Origin: an uncultured Acetatifactor sp. | GTDB taxonomy: Bacteria > Bacillota > Clostridia > Lachnospirales > Lachnospiraceae | Length of the DNA: 64,000 nt | Assembly: GCA_910589035.1 (NCBI GenBank) | Contig: CAJUSI010000010.1 | Coordinates: 7,346-71,345, forward strand | Direction of reading: 5' to 3' | Shown here: in pieces, positions 25,767 to 34,126 of the stretch | How positions within the stretch are numbered: position 1 is the first letter of the stretch | Layout: each line of letters begins with the position of its first letter | Position numbers and translations under genes: made by a program | The notes under the pieces: model-generated | Seen by the model: only the letters and a program-made list of their open reading frames with translations | What the model was told of the DNA's origin: nothing | The model's database searches: none

Positions 25767-27383
25767 ATGGCGGATTTATTTGAACAGATCACAGACGATT
25801 ATATGCCCATGCTTTTGAACTGGTCTTACAAAAAGACGGGGGAAAGGGAAAGGGCGGAAGACCTGACCCAGGAGGTCCTTCTCCAGATCCTTTCTGCAAT
25901 ACGGAAAAGCCCGGTGGAGATTCAGGATGTGGAGCATTTTGTCTGGAAGATAGCTCATTATACCTGGTGCAATGAGCTGCGCAGCAAAATGCGGGGAAAG
26001 TGCTGTATCTCCATGGAGAATCTGCAGCTGGAGGACGGCAGGGACTTCGCGGCCGAGTACGCCGAACAGGAATACAGGCAGGAACTGACTGCCCGGATGA
26101 GGGAGAGAGTTTCCAGGCTGAGCTATCTGCAGAGGGAAATTATGATATCCTTTTACCTGGAGGGGAAATCCGTCCGTGAGATCGCGCAAAAGCATCAGAT
26201 GACAGAGTCCGCTGTCAAATGGCATCTCTTTCAAACCAGAAAAAAGCTGAAAAAGGAGATTGGGATTATGGAAAATAAGGATTTCGTTTACAGACCGCAC
26301 AAACTGCATATGGGGATCAGCGGGCAGGCGGCTTCTATGGCTGCTGCGGATATTACCATGATAGATAACAGCCTCACCAAGCAGAATATCTGCATCGCAT
26401 GTTACAGACAGTCTAAAACGGCGCAGGAGCTGGCGGAACAGCTGGGGATTCCCATGGCATATATTGAGAGCGACCTGGAATGGCTGGTGGAGAGGGAATT
26501 TGTCGAAAAGGAGGCTTCCGCCTATTCAGCTTCCTTCCTGATTGAAGGACTGGCGGATACGCAGGCAAAATATGCAGTCTATCTGAAGCACAGGGAGGCG
26601 CTTTCGGATGTTATTCTGGAAGGGCTGACGAAGGCGGAGGAGGCTGTCAGGGCCATCGGCTTCCACGGAAGCGACGGAGCCTATGACAGACTGCTGTGGA
26701 TGCTGATCTATCAGTTTGCGATCCGGCTGAGGATTCCGTATCCGGATTTTGAACGTCCTGCCAGGATGGACGGAGGGAAATATCTCCCCCTGGGCTTTGA
26801 CAGCTTCGATGACGGAACCGTGCCGAAGGTTCTCGACACCGGCGGCTGGGCTTATAACGGCAGCATGCAGAACGATAATTTCACCTGGTTTGGCATGTAC
26901 AATTTCGGACACTCCGAGATAGAGGATATGATGGACGCCTGCGACCCGCAGATGCAGAAGCTGCACGGGATGCTGTGCGAAATCCTTCACTCAGATTATG
27001 ATATTTCCGGTTATGACGAACAGAAGCGGTTTACCCTGGCTCAGCTGGCCCAGAAAGGCTTCGTGAGGGTGGAAGGAAAGCGGGCAATTCCCAATTTCTG
27101 TGTTTTCACAGAGGAACAGTACGCAAGGCTGCAGGAAGAGGTTTTTGATCCCATAGCCGCAAAGCTGGAAACGGTAACCCGGTTGCTGGTGGCCGACCTG
27201 GAGGAATGCTGCAGGGGAAGGCTGCCCGGGCAGCTGAAATATCTCTACAAGGCGTCGGTGGCGCTGGCCCTGGGCGATATCGGTTATCTGACCACGTTTT
27301 TCGCCTTCCAGGAGGGAAAGCTTTACAGGCCCGCCGACACTCACGACGGGGAATTCCTGACATTGGTGTATGTCCGCAGATAA
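25767..27383 (+). CDS. ECF sigma factor with a ~350-residue C-terminal extension
   Basis: Residues 1-165 form an ECF sigma factor: region 2 (DLFEQITDDYMPMLLNW, EDLTQEVLLQILSAI, VWKIAHYTWCNELR) and region 4 (LSYLQREIMISFYLEGKSVR, EIAQKHQMTESAVKWHL). Typical ECF factors stop about there. This protein continues to 538 residues with a second winged-helix-like segment (TAQELAEQLGIPMAYIESDL, EWLVEREFVEK, about 215-250). After that comes a mostly unrecognised domain with Trp/Tyr/Phe-rich DTGGWAYNGSMQNDNFTWF. A built-in sensor or anti-sigma function is the natural inference. No anti-sigma gene is adjacent. ATG 25767 has GGAGTG upstream. Confidence 0.8.
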   Translation: MADLFEQITDDYMPMLLNWSYKKTGERERAEDLTQEVLLQILSAIRKSPVEIQDVEHFVWKIAHYTWCNELRSKMRGKCCISMENLQLEDGRDFAAEYAEQEYRQELTARMRERVSRLSYLQREIMISFYLEGKSVREIAQKHQMTESAVKWHLFQTRKKLKKEIGIMENKDFVYRPHKLHMGISGQAASMAAADITMIDNSLTKQNICIACYRQSKTAQELAEQLGIPMAYIESDLEWLVEREFVEKEASAYSASFLIEGLADTQAKYAVYLKHREALSDVILEGLTKAEEAVRAIGFHGSDGAYDRLLWMLIYQFAIRLRIPYPDFERPARMDGGKYLPLGFDSFDDGTVPKVLDTGGWAYNGSMQNDNFTWFGMYNFGHSEIEDMMDACDPQMQKLHGMLCEILHSDYDISGYDEQKRFTLAQLAQKGFVRVEGKRAIPNFCVFTEEQYARLQEEVFDPIAAKLETVTRLLVADLEECCRGRLPGQLKYLYKASVALALGDIGYLTTFFAFQEGKLYRPADTHDGEFLTLVYVRR

Positions 27384-27433
27384 CAATCCGAATGGGGAAC
27401 CGCCGGTTTCCGACAGATTTCGGGAGACTATAA

Positions 27434-27530
27434 TATATACTGCTAAACGATTTCACATGCCGTGAAACCAGACTGCAAACGCTGACTGGTTCAATCGCAT
27501 GATTATATCATGCAGCGTTATGCAGTATAA
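27434..27530. repeat. Palindromic repeat bracketing hicAB, copy 1 (family C)
   Basis: TATACTGCTAAACG at the left end is matched, on the other strand, by TATACTGCATAACG at the right. Inside are GTGAAACCAGACTGC and ACGCTGACTGGTT, which form an inner AACCAG/CTGGTT dyad. The copy at 28361-28466 has the same orientation and landmarks. The right end supplies a TATAAT (27525-27530). Confidence 0.8.
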
Positions 27531-27581
27531 TAAGGAAGCCGATGCCAAAGGTTAACGCCATGGCATTGGCTTCCATTCATT

Positions 27582-27959
27582 CTACGATGAAATTTTTGAA
27601 ATCAGTGCTTCCTGCAAAATCTTGGAAAAGTTCAGCCCCATGGATACTGCGCGGTCATTCAGCCATGATGGAATGGTCAAGGTTTTCTTGACGGCTTTTG
27701 TGTCCTTATACTGGTTAATATCGCAGGAAACAAGTGTTACAAAACCATCTGCCGGATGAAAGGATGAAATATCGGAAGGAGAAGCGATAGTATCACCGTG
27801 CTCCAATAATGACAAAAGATATCCGGTAAGGGCTTCCTGTGCCATCTCCATAGATTCCGGAATAGTGGAACCATATGTGTTGCAGCCTTTCAGGTCTGGA
27901 AATTCCACCCAGTAGGATTCATCTTCCTGGTGAAAGATGGCAGGATATACGAATAACAT
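27582..27959 (-). CDS. hicB: HicB-like antitoxin
   Basis: The 125-residue protein has the HicB partial RNase-H-like fold (FVYPAIFHQEDESYWVEFPD, LKGCNTYGSTIPESMEMAQE, ALTGYLLSLLE) and a C-terminal ribbon-helix-helix-like segment (LTIPSWLNDRAVSMGLNFSK). HicB neutralises the HicA mRNA interferase and represses the operon. AAGGAGG precedes ATG 27959. The HicA-like frame lies immediately upstream on the same strand and overlaps its start, the common hicA-hicB order. Confidence 0.87.
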   Translation of the reverse strand: MLFVYPAIFHQEDESYWVEFPDLKGCNTYGSTIPESMEMAQEALTGYLLSLLEHGDTIASPSDISSFHPADGFVTLVSCDINQYKDTKAVKKTLTIPSWLNDRAVSMGLNFSKILQEALISKISS

Positions 27960-28174
27960 AACAAAACCTCCTTGCTTTTTGGTTCAAAAAGGCAGAACTG
28001 TTTCAGCCCCGCATCTTTTAAGATTTGTTGCAGCAGACCGGTAGGAACATCTTTACCATGCACGGGAACCGAAAGGGTTATACCCTCTTTTCTAAAAATA
28101 TGGTGGCTTCCGTTAATCCTGTCAAGCGTCCAGCCATTTTTCTTTAAGAGTTTAATAAGATCCCTGTCTTTGAT
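27890..28174 (-). pseudogene. hicA: HicA-like mRNA interferase toxin, start codon apparently lost
   Basis: The frame reads IKDRDLIKLLKKNGWTLDRI, NGSHHIFRKEGITLSV and PVHGKDVPTGLLQQILKDAG, the complete HicA dsRBD-like fold with its catalytic His (GSHHIF). AAGGAG lies at the right distance upstream of codon ATC (28172-28174), where an ATG would be expected. No other ATG/GTG/TTG is well placed, and a TGA lies just upstream in frame. The 3' end also runs about 70 nt into hicB instead of stopping after LKDAGL. Either ATC is used as a rare start or the toxin is inactive while the antitoxin is retained. Confidence 0.6.
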
Positions 28175-28516
28175 GCCTCATCTCCTTACATAAATAACGA
28201 TAACACGTATAGGGCGTACTGTCAAGAGGGGGCTTACTTTTATATCAAATCCCTTTACTTTCCATGGGATTCCCCCTATAATAGAACTTGGATTACAGGG
28301 TTCGCGAAGCGGTTCCTGTAATAGAACTTGGATTACAGGGTTCGCGAAGCGGTTCCTGTAATATATACTGCTGAACGATTTCATTTGCCGTGAAACCAGA
28401 CTGCATAACGCTGACTGGTTCAACCGCATGATTGCAATAGGCAGTATTCAGCGTTATGCAGTATAACTTATGACAGAGCAAACGGCAGAGAGTACAGACC
28501 GGAAAGGATGGGCAGT
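28175..28516. repeat. Spacer with a 40-bp tandem duplication and family C copy 2
   Basis: An exact 40-bp unit is present twice (28281-28320, 28321-28360). Each contains the dyad TTACAGG..CCTGTAA around TTCGCGAAGCGG. The second unit abuts family C copy 2 (28361-28466), which has the same orientation as copy 1 on the other side of hicAB. The pyrK ribosome binding site GGAAAGG follows at 28501. Confidence 0.85.
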
Positions 28517-29287
28517 ATGAAACAAAAACAGACGGCGGCGGTACTTTCCCAGCGTGAGATTGCTGCGGATATCTATGACATGTGGATAGGGACCTCACTG
28601 GCCGCGGAGGCGCGGCCGGGGCAGTTCCTCTGCATTTACCCCAAGGACAGGAGCACCCTGCTTCCCAGACCCATCAGCATCTGCGAAGCGGACCGGGAGA
28701 AAAAGGCGCTCCGCATCGTCTACCGCATCGCGGGAGCGGGCACCAGGGAATTCTCGGGCTACAGGCAGGGGGATACCGTCTCCATACTGGGGAACCTGGG
28801 CAATGGCTTTCCCCTGGAGGAAGGCAGGGGGAAAAAGGTTTTCCTCATGGGAGGGGGTATCGGAATCCCGCCCATGCTGGAGCTGGCGAAGCGGCTGGAG
28901 GCCGAAAAGCAGATCATCCTGGGTTACCGGAACGGGGAGCTTTTTCTCAAAGAGGACCTGGAAAAATACGGCAGGGTCTACGCGGCCACCGAGGACGGTA
29001 GCGCGGGGACAAAGGGCAATGTGATGGATGCGGTCCGGGAGAACGGCCTTACGGCGGAGGTGATCTATGCCTGCGGGCCCATGCCCATGCTAAGGGCCAT
29101 TAAGGCCTATGCGCAGGAGCATCATATCAGGGCCTATCTTTCCCTGGAGGAGCGCATGGCCTGCGGTGTGGGCGCCTGCCTGGGCTGTGTGGCGAAGACA
29201 AAGGAGATAGATTCCCATTCCCATGTGCACAATGCGCGCATCTGCACGGACGGGCCTGTGTTTGAGGCCCGGGAGGTGGAGATATAG
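28517..29287 (+). CDS. pyrK: Dihydroorotate dehydrogenase B, electron-transfer subunit PyrK
   Basis: PyrK carries electrons from PyrDB to NAD+ through FAD and a [2Fe-2S] cluster in pyrimidine synthesis. The 256-residue protein has an FAD-binding barrel (LLPRPISICEAD), an NAD-binding region (GGGIGIPPMLELAKRL, YACGPMPMLRAI) and the cluster ligands in CGVGACLGC plus a later Cys in RICTDGPVF. ATG 28517 is chosen over 28508 because GGAAAGG at 28501-28507 is then 9 bp away. pyrD follows 169 bp downstream. Confidence 0.93.
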   Translation: MKQKQTAAVLSQREIAADIYDMWIGTSLAAEARPGQFLCIYPKDRSTLLPRPISICEADREKKALRIVYRIAGAGTREFSGYRQGDTVSILGNLGNGFPLEEGRGKKVFLMGGGIGIPPMLELAKRLEAEKQIILGYRNGELFLKEDLEKYGRVYAATEDGSAGTKGNVMDAVRENGLTAEVIYACGPMPMLRAIKAYAQEHHIRAYLSLEERMACGVGACLGCVAKTKEIDSHSHVHNARICTDGPVFEAREVEI

Positions 29288-29427
29288 ACAACTCCCCGGA
29301 AGCTTTCGGAGAAAATATCGGTTCCTGATCCGGATTATTCGAAGGGAATGATTCAGAGATACGGAAATCTTAAGTGGTCTGGAAAATCTGGCTGAGAGAT
29401 TCCAGGAGTAAATTTAGAAAGACTATG

Positions 29428-29453
29428 CGCGCCGAAGCGCGCAGGGAGGTATC
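29428..29453 (+). promoter_or_regulatory. Hairpin abutting the pyrD ribosome binding site
   Basis: GCGCGCCGAAGCGCGC forms a 6-bp GC stem with a stable tetraloop directly followed by AGGGAGGTATCAC and the start codon. A very similar arrangement precedes asnS. It could protect the transcript end or influence ribosome loading. Confidence 0.5.
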
Positions 29454-29456
29454 ACA

Positions 29457-30365
29457 ATGAATACAGAGGTAACGCTGGCGGGAATTACTCTGAAAAACCC
29501 GGTTATGACGGCTTCCGGGACCTTCGGATCCGGCATGGAATATTCGGAATTCGTGGATTTGAACAGGCTTGGGGCGGTGGTGACCAAGGGCGTGGCAAAT
29601 GTGCCCTGGCCCGGCAATCCCACTCCCAGGGTGGCGGAAGTATACGGGGGTATGCTCAATGCCATCGGGCTGCAAAACCCCGGCATCGACGTGTTCCTGG
29701 ACCGGGATATTCCTTTTCTGAAGCAGTACGATACCAGAATCATCGTCAATGTCTGCGGCAGGACGGTGGAGGACTATGTGGAGGTGGTGGAGCGCCTGGG
29801 AGAGGAAGAGGCGGTGGCCATGCTGGAAATCAATGTGTCCTGCCCCAATGTAAAGGAAGGAGCCATTGCTTTCGGCCAGGATCCGGCGGCGCTGCTTCGC
29901 ATTACGCGGGAGATCAAGCGCCATGCCAGGCAGCCGGTGATCATGAAGCTCAGCCCCAACGTGACGGATATCGCTCTGATGGCGAAGACCGCCCAGGAAG
30001 GGGGAGCGGATGCAATTTCCCTGATCAATACCATCACCGGAATGAAAATCGATATCCACAGAAGGAAATTCGTCCTTGCCAATAAGACAGGCGGCATGAG
30101 CGGGCCCGCCATCAAGCCCGTGGCGGTGCGCATGGTATACCAGGCAGCCCGGGCGGTGGAGATTCCCGTCATCGGCATGGGCGGCATTGCCAGCGGGGAG
30201 GACGCGGTGGAATTCCTTCTGGCGGGCGCCAGCGCGGTCAGCGTGGGGGCCATGAATTTCGTGAATCCCCATGCTACCCTGGAGGTGGCGGAGGGAATCG
30301 AGAGATACATGGAGAAATATCATGTGGAGAACGTGACCGACCTGATCGGCGCTGTGGAGGAGTAA
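29457..30365 (+). CDS. pyrD: Dihydroorotate dehydrogenase B, catalytic subunit PyrDB
   Basis: This FMN enzyme oxidises dihydroorotate to orotate and works as a complex with PyrK. The 302-residue barrel has NPVMTASGTFGSG, the catalytic-Cys loop INVSCPNVKEG, KLSPNVTDI, and the FMN-phosphate segment GMGGIASGEDAVEFLLAGAS. The leader has a perfect hairpin GCGCGC-CGAA-GCGCGC that abuts the ribosome binding site AGGGAGGT (29430-29453). It belongs with pyrK immediately upstream. Confidence 0.95.
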   Translation: MNTEVTLAGITLKNPVMTASGTFGSGMEYSEFVDLNRLGAVVTKGVANVPWPGNPTPRVAEVYGGMLNAIGLQNPGIDVFLDRDIPFLKQYDTRIIVNVCGRTVEDYVEVVERLGEEEAVAMLEINVSCPNVKEGAIAFGQDPAALLRITREIKRHARQPVIMKLSPNVTDIALMAKTAQEGGADAISLINTITGMKIDIHRRKFVLANKTGGMSGPAIKPVAVRMVYQAARAVEIPVIGMGGIASGEDAVEFLLAGASAVSVGAMNFVNPHATLEVAEGIERYMEKYHVENVTDLIGAVEE

Positions 30366-30619
30366 AATCCAATGCCTGAATCAGCGGTGGTGAGGTTCAA
30401 CGTGTTACAGCAAAGATTGTGGAAGGGCAGTCATTTTCCGACAGTTCCTTACGGAATGCTGTATCTGACAGATTGAGCATTTCATCAGTTCAACAAAAGC
30501 AAGGATAGAAAGCACAAGTTCCTGACAGCCGGACTAACCGGAAGAAGACTGCGCGGCGGGCATAAACTTCCGAATAGCTTCATATATATTTTTATACGAG
30601 TATATATGGAGGTATGATT

Positions 30620-32170
30620 GTGGAGCTGATAAAGAGAAATATACATATGGACCGCGTCCGAACCCAGGCGGTCATGCAGTTTACTCTGGAGGATGATGTC
30701 AATATTCCGGAGAATAAGCCGGATGTGGCAGCGCTGAATCTGGAAAAAGGGGAGCTTGTCATCGACGAGATCAGGCCGGCGACAGATTCGGTCACTGTCC
30801 GGGGGAGACTGTGCTTTGTGGTGCTCTATCACACTCTGGAGGAGGGAAGTAATCTGGTGGTGCTGGAAGGGAAGCTCCCCTTTGAGGAAAGGATCAACAT
30901 GCAGGGGGTGACTCCTGCGGATACGGTGACAGTGGACGGGGAGGTGGAGGACATCACTGTCAACATGATCAATTCCCGGAAGCTGAACATTCAGTCCCTG
31001 GCCACCATGTCGGCAAGGGTGGAGGAGCTCTATGACGAGGAGGCGCCCATTGCCATTCACGGGGACGAGAAGGTGGAATACCGCCGTATGCCCCTGAATC
31101 TGACCCAGATCGCCATCTGCAAGAATGATATTTTCCGGCTCAAGGAGGAAGTGGCCCTTCCCTCCAATTATCCCAATATTTTCCAGATCCTGTGGAGCAA
31201 TCTTTCTCTGGGGGATGTGGAATTTAAAGTGATGGAAGAAAAGCTTACGATTTCGGGGGATATCCATCTCTTTGTACTGTATGAGGGGGAAGGGGAGGAG
31301 CACCCCTGCCGGAGCTTTGAAACTACCATTCCTTTCAGCGGCGTTCTGGAGTGCCATGGCTGCAGGGAGGGAATGCTGCCGGATATCCGATATCGGCTGG
31401 GGCAGCAGGAACTGACGGTGCGTCCCGATTTTGACGGGGAGGAGAGATGCATCGCCCTGGAGCTGGTGCTGGATATCGGCATTCGGATTTATGAGGAGGA
31501 AAGGCTGGAAATCATATCCGATATATACGGGGTATCCAAGGAGATTGACACGGTGTCCCACAGGGCCGATCTGCGCAGGCTGCTTTCCCGGGTGACAGGG
31601 AAGACGAAGGTGACCGATCATATTCATGTGGACGGGGGCACGGTGATGCAGCTGCTGCACAGCGAGGGCTCCGTGAGCCTGGAGCAGCAGGGAACCGTGG
31701 AGAACGGAATTTCGCTTCAGGGCAGTGTGCTGATCAAGGTGATGTACATTACAGGGGAGGACGAGGCGCCTTACGGCAGTACCCAGGCCCAGATTCCCTA
31801 TCAGTATACCCTGGAAGTGCCGGATATCGCGCCGGAGGACATGGGAGCGGTGCATGCGGAGGTGGAACAGCTTCAGGTGACCATGCTGGACGGGGAGGAG
31901 ATGGACGTCAAGGCGGTCTTAAGCTTTTCCACGGTGGTATTCAAGAACGTGCCTGTTGAGCTCATCAGCCAGGTGAATGTGAGCGAGCTGGACAGCGGCA
32001 AGATGAGCAGTCTGCCGGGCATAGTGGTCCATATGGTAAAGGCGGGGGATAATCTGTGGAATATCGGGAAGAAATACTATGTGCCCGTGGACTCCCTGAG
32101 AGAACTGAATTCCCTTGACAGCGATGAACTGAAGACAGGGCAGAAGCTCCTCATAGTAAAGGGCGGATGA
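30620..32170 (+). CDS. DUF3794 (SPOCS) protein with C-terminal LysM domain
   Basis: The 516-residue protein carries repeated DUF3794/SPOCS-type segments (for example SVTVRGRLCFVVLYHTLEEG, QGSVLIKVMYITGEDEAPYG) and ends with a LysM peptidoglycan-binding module (VHMVKAGDNLWNIGKKY, ELNSLDSDELKTGQKL). In spore formers such proteins are linked to spore coat or envelope assembly, so a spore-surface role is likely. The GTG at 30620 is preferred because GGAGG (30608-30612) is 7 bp away; ATG 30614 would be too close. It is monocistronic. Confidence 0.85.
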   Translation: MELIKRNIHMDRVRTQAVMQFTLEDDVNIPENKPDVAALNLEKGELVIDEIRPATDSVTVRGRLCFVVLYHTLEEGSNLVVLEGKLPFEERINMQGVTPADTVTVDGEVEDITVNMINSRKLNIQSLATMSARVEELYDEEAPIAIHGDEKVEYRRMPLNLTQIAICKNDIFRLKEEVALPSNYPNIFQILWSNLSLGDVEFKVMEEKLTISGDIHLFVLYEGEGEEHPCRSFETTIPFSGVLECHGCREGMLPDIRYRLGQQELTVRPDFDGEERCIALELVLDIGIRIYEEERLEIISDIYGVSKEIDTVSHRADLRRLLSRVTGKTKVTDHIHVDGGTVMQLLHSEGSVSLEQQGTVENGISLQGSVLIKVMYITGEDEAPYGSTQAQIPYQYTLEVPDIAPEDMGAVHAEVEQLQVTMLDGEEMDVKAVLSFSTVVFKNVPVELISQVNVSELDSGKMSSLPGIVVHMVKAGDNLWNIGKKYYVPVDSLRELNSLDSDELKTGQKLLIVKGG

Positions 32171-32197
32171 TGGGGGGGCACACCGTTTGTTCCTGCC

Positions 32198-32240
32198 GCT
32201 GAGGCGGCATCCGCTGAGGCGGCATCCGCTGAGGCGGCAG
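32198..32240. repeat. 15-bp direct repeat, three units
   Basis: GCTGAGGCGGCATCC is repeated twice exactly, followed by a third unit GCTGAGGCGGCAGGA, just after the DUF3794 gene. It looks like a slippage product without coding meaning. Confidence 0.8.
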
Positions 32241-32256
32241 GACGGAAAAGCAGGCG

Positions 32257-32318
32257 CTTAAGGCCGAAACTATGCATAAAACCGAAATATTTTGGTTCCG
32301 AATTGCCCGGGTCAGGGC
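32257..32318 (-). repeat. 62-bp interspersed repeat, inverted copy (family D)
   Basis: Read on the minus strand it begins CCTGACCCGGGCAATTCGGA, continues ACCAAAATATTTCGG and ends in TTAAG, matching the units at 36099-36284 and 56244-56305. The internal TATGCATA replaces the small hairpin of the other copies. Confidence 0.6.
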
Positions 32319-32407
32319 ATAAAAATGGCTTTCATTCCAAAGGGAAGTGAAAGCCATTCGTGTATTTACCTTATTATAGCTGAAGCGACTCGTTTGCGGC
32401 GCTCTCA

Positions 32408-33076
32408 TTATTTGAAGGGAGTCTCCTCCTCGGAAGCGGCGGCCGTTTCCTTCTGCGCCTCCTCCTTCATTTTGTCAAACTTTTCCATGACGGCGTCATA
32501 AGTACGCTGGGAAATATCGGGAAGGGAACCGCCCCAGGTCTTTCCCGCTTTTTTGAAGCCCTTTTCGAAAGCGGCGCGCATATCTTCAATTTTGTCCGGA
32601 TCGCCGCCGGTCAGTGCATTGGCAAAATCGATGATTCTGTCGGAAGTCTTCTCAACACCCCAGTACCCGTCCTCGGCAATGTCGGCCTGTGCCTGTGCTT
32701 TGGTGGCAGGATCCACGGTATAATTGCCGCTTCTTAAAAAGGACCAGATATCATTGGCCTTGCCGTAGGCATCTGCCTGCCCGGTCATCATCTTCTCCAC
32801 CAGGCTGCGCAGCTGCGCCGTCCTTGCGTCTGCATCCGCTTTCAGCTTGTTGATCAGATTTGTGTCAGGCTTATAGGTCTTTGTCGTGGAAGCGGAAGCT
32901 TCCTTGGAAGGCACATATACAACGCCTGCATCGCCGTTTTCCGTTTTGGCACTCTCCGTTTTGGTATTTTCGGTTGTGGTACTCTCACTTGCGTTTGTCT
33001 CTTTTTTTACATTTTCTGCAGCGGAATAACTGTAGGCGGCTGCCGCCTGATTTGATGTAACTCCGTTTACACTCAT
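32408..33076 (-). CDS. Conserved hypothetical protein (Lachnospiraceae-type)
   Basis: The 222-residue protein has a low-complexity Thr/Lys/Glu/Ser N-terminus (residues 1-75) and a conserved C-terminal part with LKADADARTAQLRSLVEKMM, IAEDGYWGVEKTSDRIIDFA, ALTGGDPDKIEDMRAAFEKG and LPDISQRTYDAVMEKFD. I recognise this pattern as common in Lachnospiraceae but without known function. There is no signal peptide. AGAAGGAGGATAC precedes ATG 33076, which overrules the longer open frame to 33139. Confidence 0.8.
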   Translation of the reverse strand: MSVNGVTSNQAAAAYSYSAAENVKKETNASESTTTENTKTESAKTENGDAGVVYVPSKEASASTTKTYKPDTNLINKLKADADARTAQLRSLVEKMMTGQADAYGKANDIWSFLRSGNYTVDPATKAQAQADIAEDGYWGVEKTSDRIIDFANALTGGDPDKIEDMRAAFEKGFKKAGKTWGGSLPDISQRTYDAVMEKFDKMKEEAQKETAAASEEETPFK

Positions 33077-33321
33077 AGTATCCTCCTTCTGACGAATTGT
33101 CGTTTTCCGTCCCCGCCGGATTTGGGCAGGGGATATCATCCATGATATTTCTGCTCTTTATTTCGGCAGGGAAGCGGGAAATGTTTAGCGTTCCGGCATA
33201 TATTTATGGGAATTTCTGCCGGCGGGGACGGAGGTCTCTGATCTGCGTTCTGTGTAAGCGGAGGATGGGGAATTGCGGGCAATTGCTCCGGCAGGCTAAA
33301 GTGCAGTCTCTGTGAGGGCAG

Positions 33322-33536
33322 GAAAAAGCCTGTCGGCAGGGAGCTCAAGGACGCAGCCGGACAGAAAAAAGCCTGTCGGCAGGGAGCTCAAGGACGCAGC
33401 CGGACAGGAAAAAGCCTGTCGGCAGGGAGCTCAAGGACGCAGCCGGACAGAAAAAAGCCTGTCGGCAGGGAGCTCAAGGACGCAGCCGGACAGAAAAAAG
33501 CCTGTCGGCAGGGAGCTCAAGGATGCACCCGGGCAG
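33322..33536. repeat. 43-bp tandem repeat, five units
   Basis: The unit start GCCTGTCGGC recurs at 33328, 33371, 33414, 33457 and 33500, an exact 43-bp period. Each unit carries CCTGTCGGCAGG (near-palindromic) and GAGCTCAAGGACGCAGCCGG. The last unit overlaps the stop codon of the leftward DUF1934 gene, so the array may have grown from that gene's 3' end. A + strand open frame through it is an artefact of the repeat. Units are contiguous, so it is not a CRISPR array. Confidence 0.9.
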
Positions 33537-33960
33537 GAATGCGCCGCTCGAGGGTGATCTCAAGAGTACAGTCGGAAAAGGGAAGGCCATCCGCCGTAAG
33601 GGAATATTCCGCTCTGATAACCGTGAGTCCGTGCAGGGAGGAAACCTCCAGGGCATGCGTGCGGACGCCTATTTGCAGACGGCCATAGGGGGTGAAGTAA
33701 TCGGAGGGATGCTCCCTCCCCGCTTCAAAGATCATATGGGTGTTCACGGCCCCGCGCCTTGTCAATTCCAGGACGGAGCCCTTCAGCTTCAGGGTGTTTT
33801 TCACGGCAGCACCCAATTCCTGCTGCATTTCTTCGTACAAAAGATAGACGCTGCCGTTTTTTTCATAATATTCTGCCGCGGCACAGGTCCTGGTAATATT
33901 TTCCCCGCCCGCTTCATCCCGCTGTATCCCGGTCAGGCTAAGCTTCACGGTTTCTGCCAT
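33517..33960 (-). CDS. DUF1934 protein (YwiB-like, calycin fold)
   Basis: The 147-residue protein has the DUF1934 layout of a small beta barrel: VKLSLTGIQRD, GSVYLLYEEMQQ, KNTLKLKGSVLELTRRGAVN, THMIFEAGREHPSDYFTPYG and ADGLPFSDCTLEITLE. Function is unknown. AAAAGGAGCAG precedes ATG 33960; the longer open frame to 34287 overlaps murI and is not used. It is often next to murI in clostridia and follows it here. Confidence 0.85.
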   Translation of the reverse strand: MAETVKLSLTGIQRDEAGGENITRTCAAAEYYEKNGSVYLLYEEMQQELGAAVKNTLKLKGSVLELTRRGAVNTHMIFEAGREHPSDYFTPYGRLQIGVRTHALEVSSLHGLTVIRAEYSLTADGLPFSDCTLEITLERRIPARVHP

Positions 33961-34126
33961 CTCTTTCTGCTCCTTTTGTATATTCGCGAATAACAGCGCG
34001 CTGCCCGGACAGGCCGCAGTGAAAATCTGCCGCCGCAGAGTACGGTGGACCTGCGGAAAAGCCGCCATTCGGCCAGTCTGCCGCGCCTGCCCTGCAAAGG
34101 ATGTGTGGGGACAGGAGGCATGGGAA

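Noticed and set aside
27429..28466. tRNA genes suggested by GGTTCAA-like words
   Set aside because: The words belong to the palindromic family C repeat; no cloverleaf can be drawn.
33322..33536. CRISPR array
   Set aside because: The 43-bp units are contiguous, without unique spacers, and no cas genes are nearby.
33312..33557. Protein-coding gene across the 43-bp repeat (plus strand)
   Set aside because: The frame exists only because of the repeat; the unit is not a multiple of three, so each copy reads differently, and it overlaps the DUF1934 gene.
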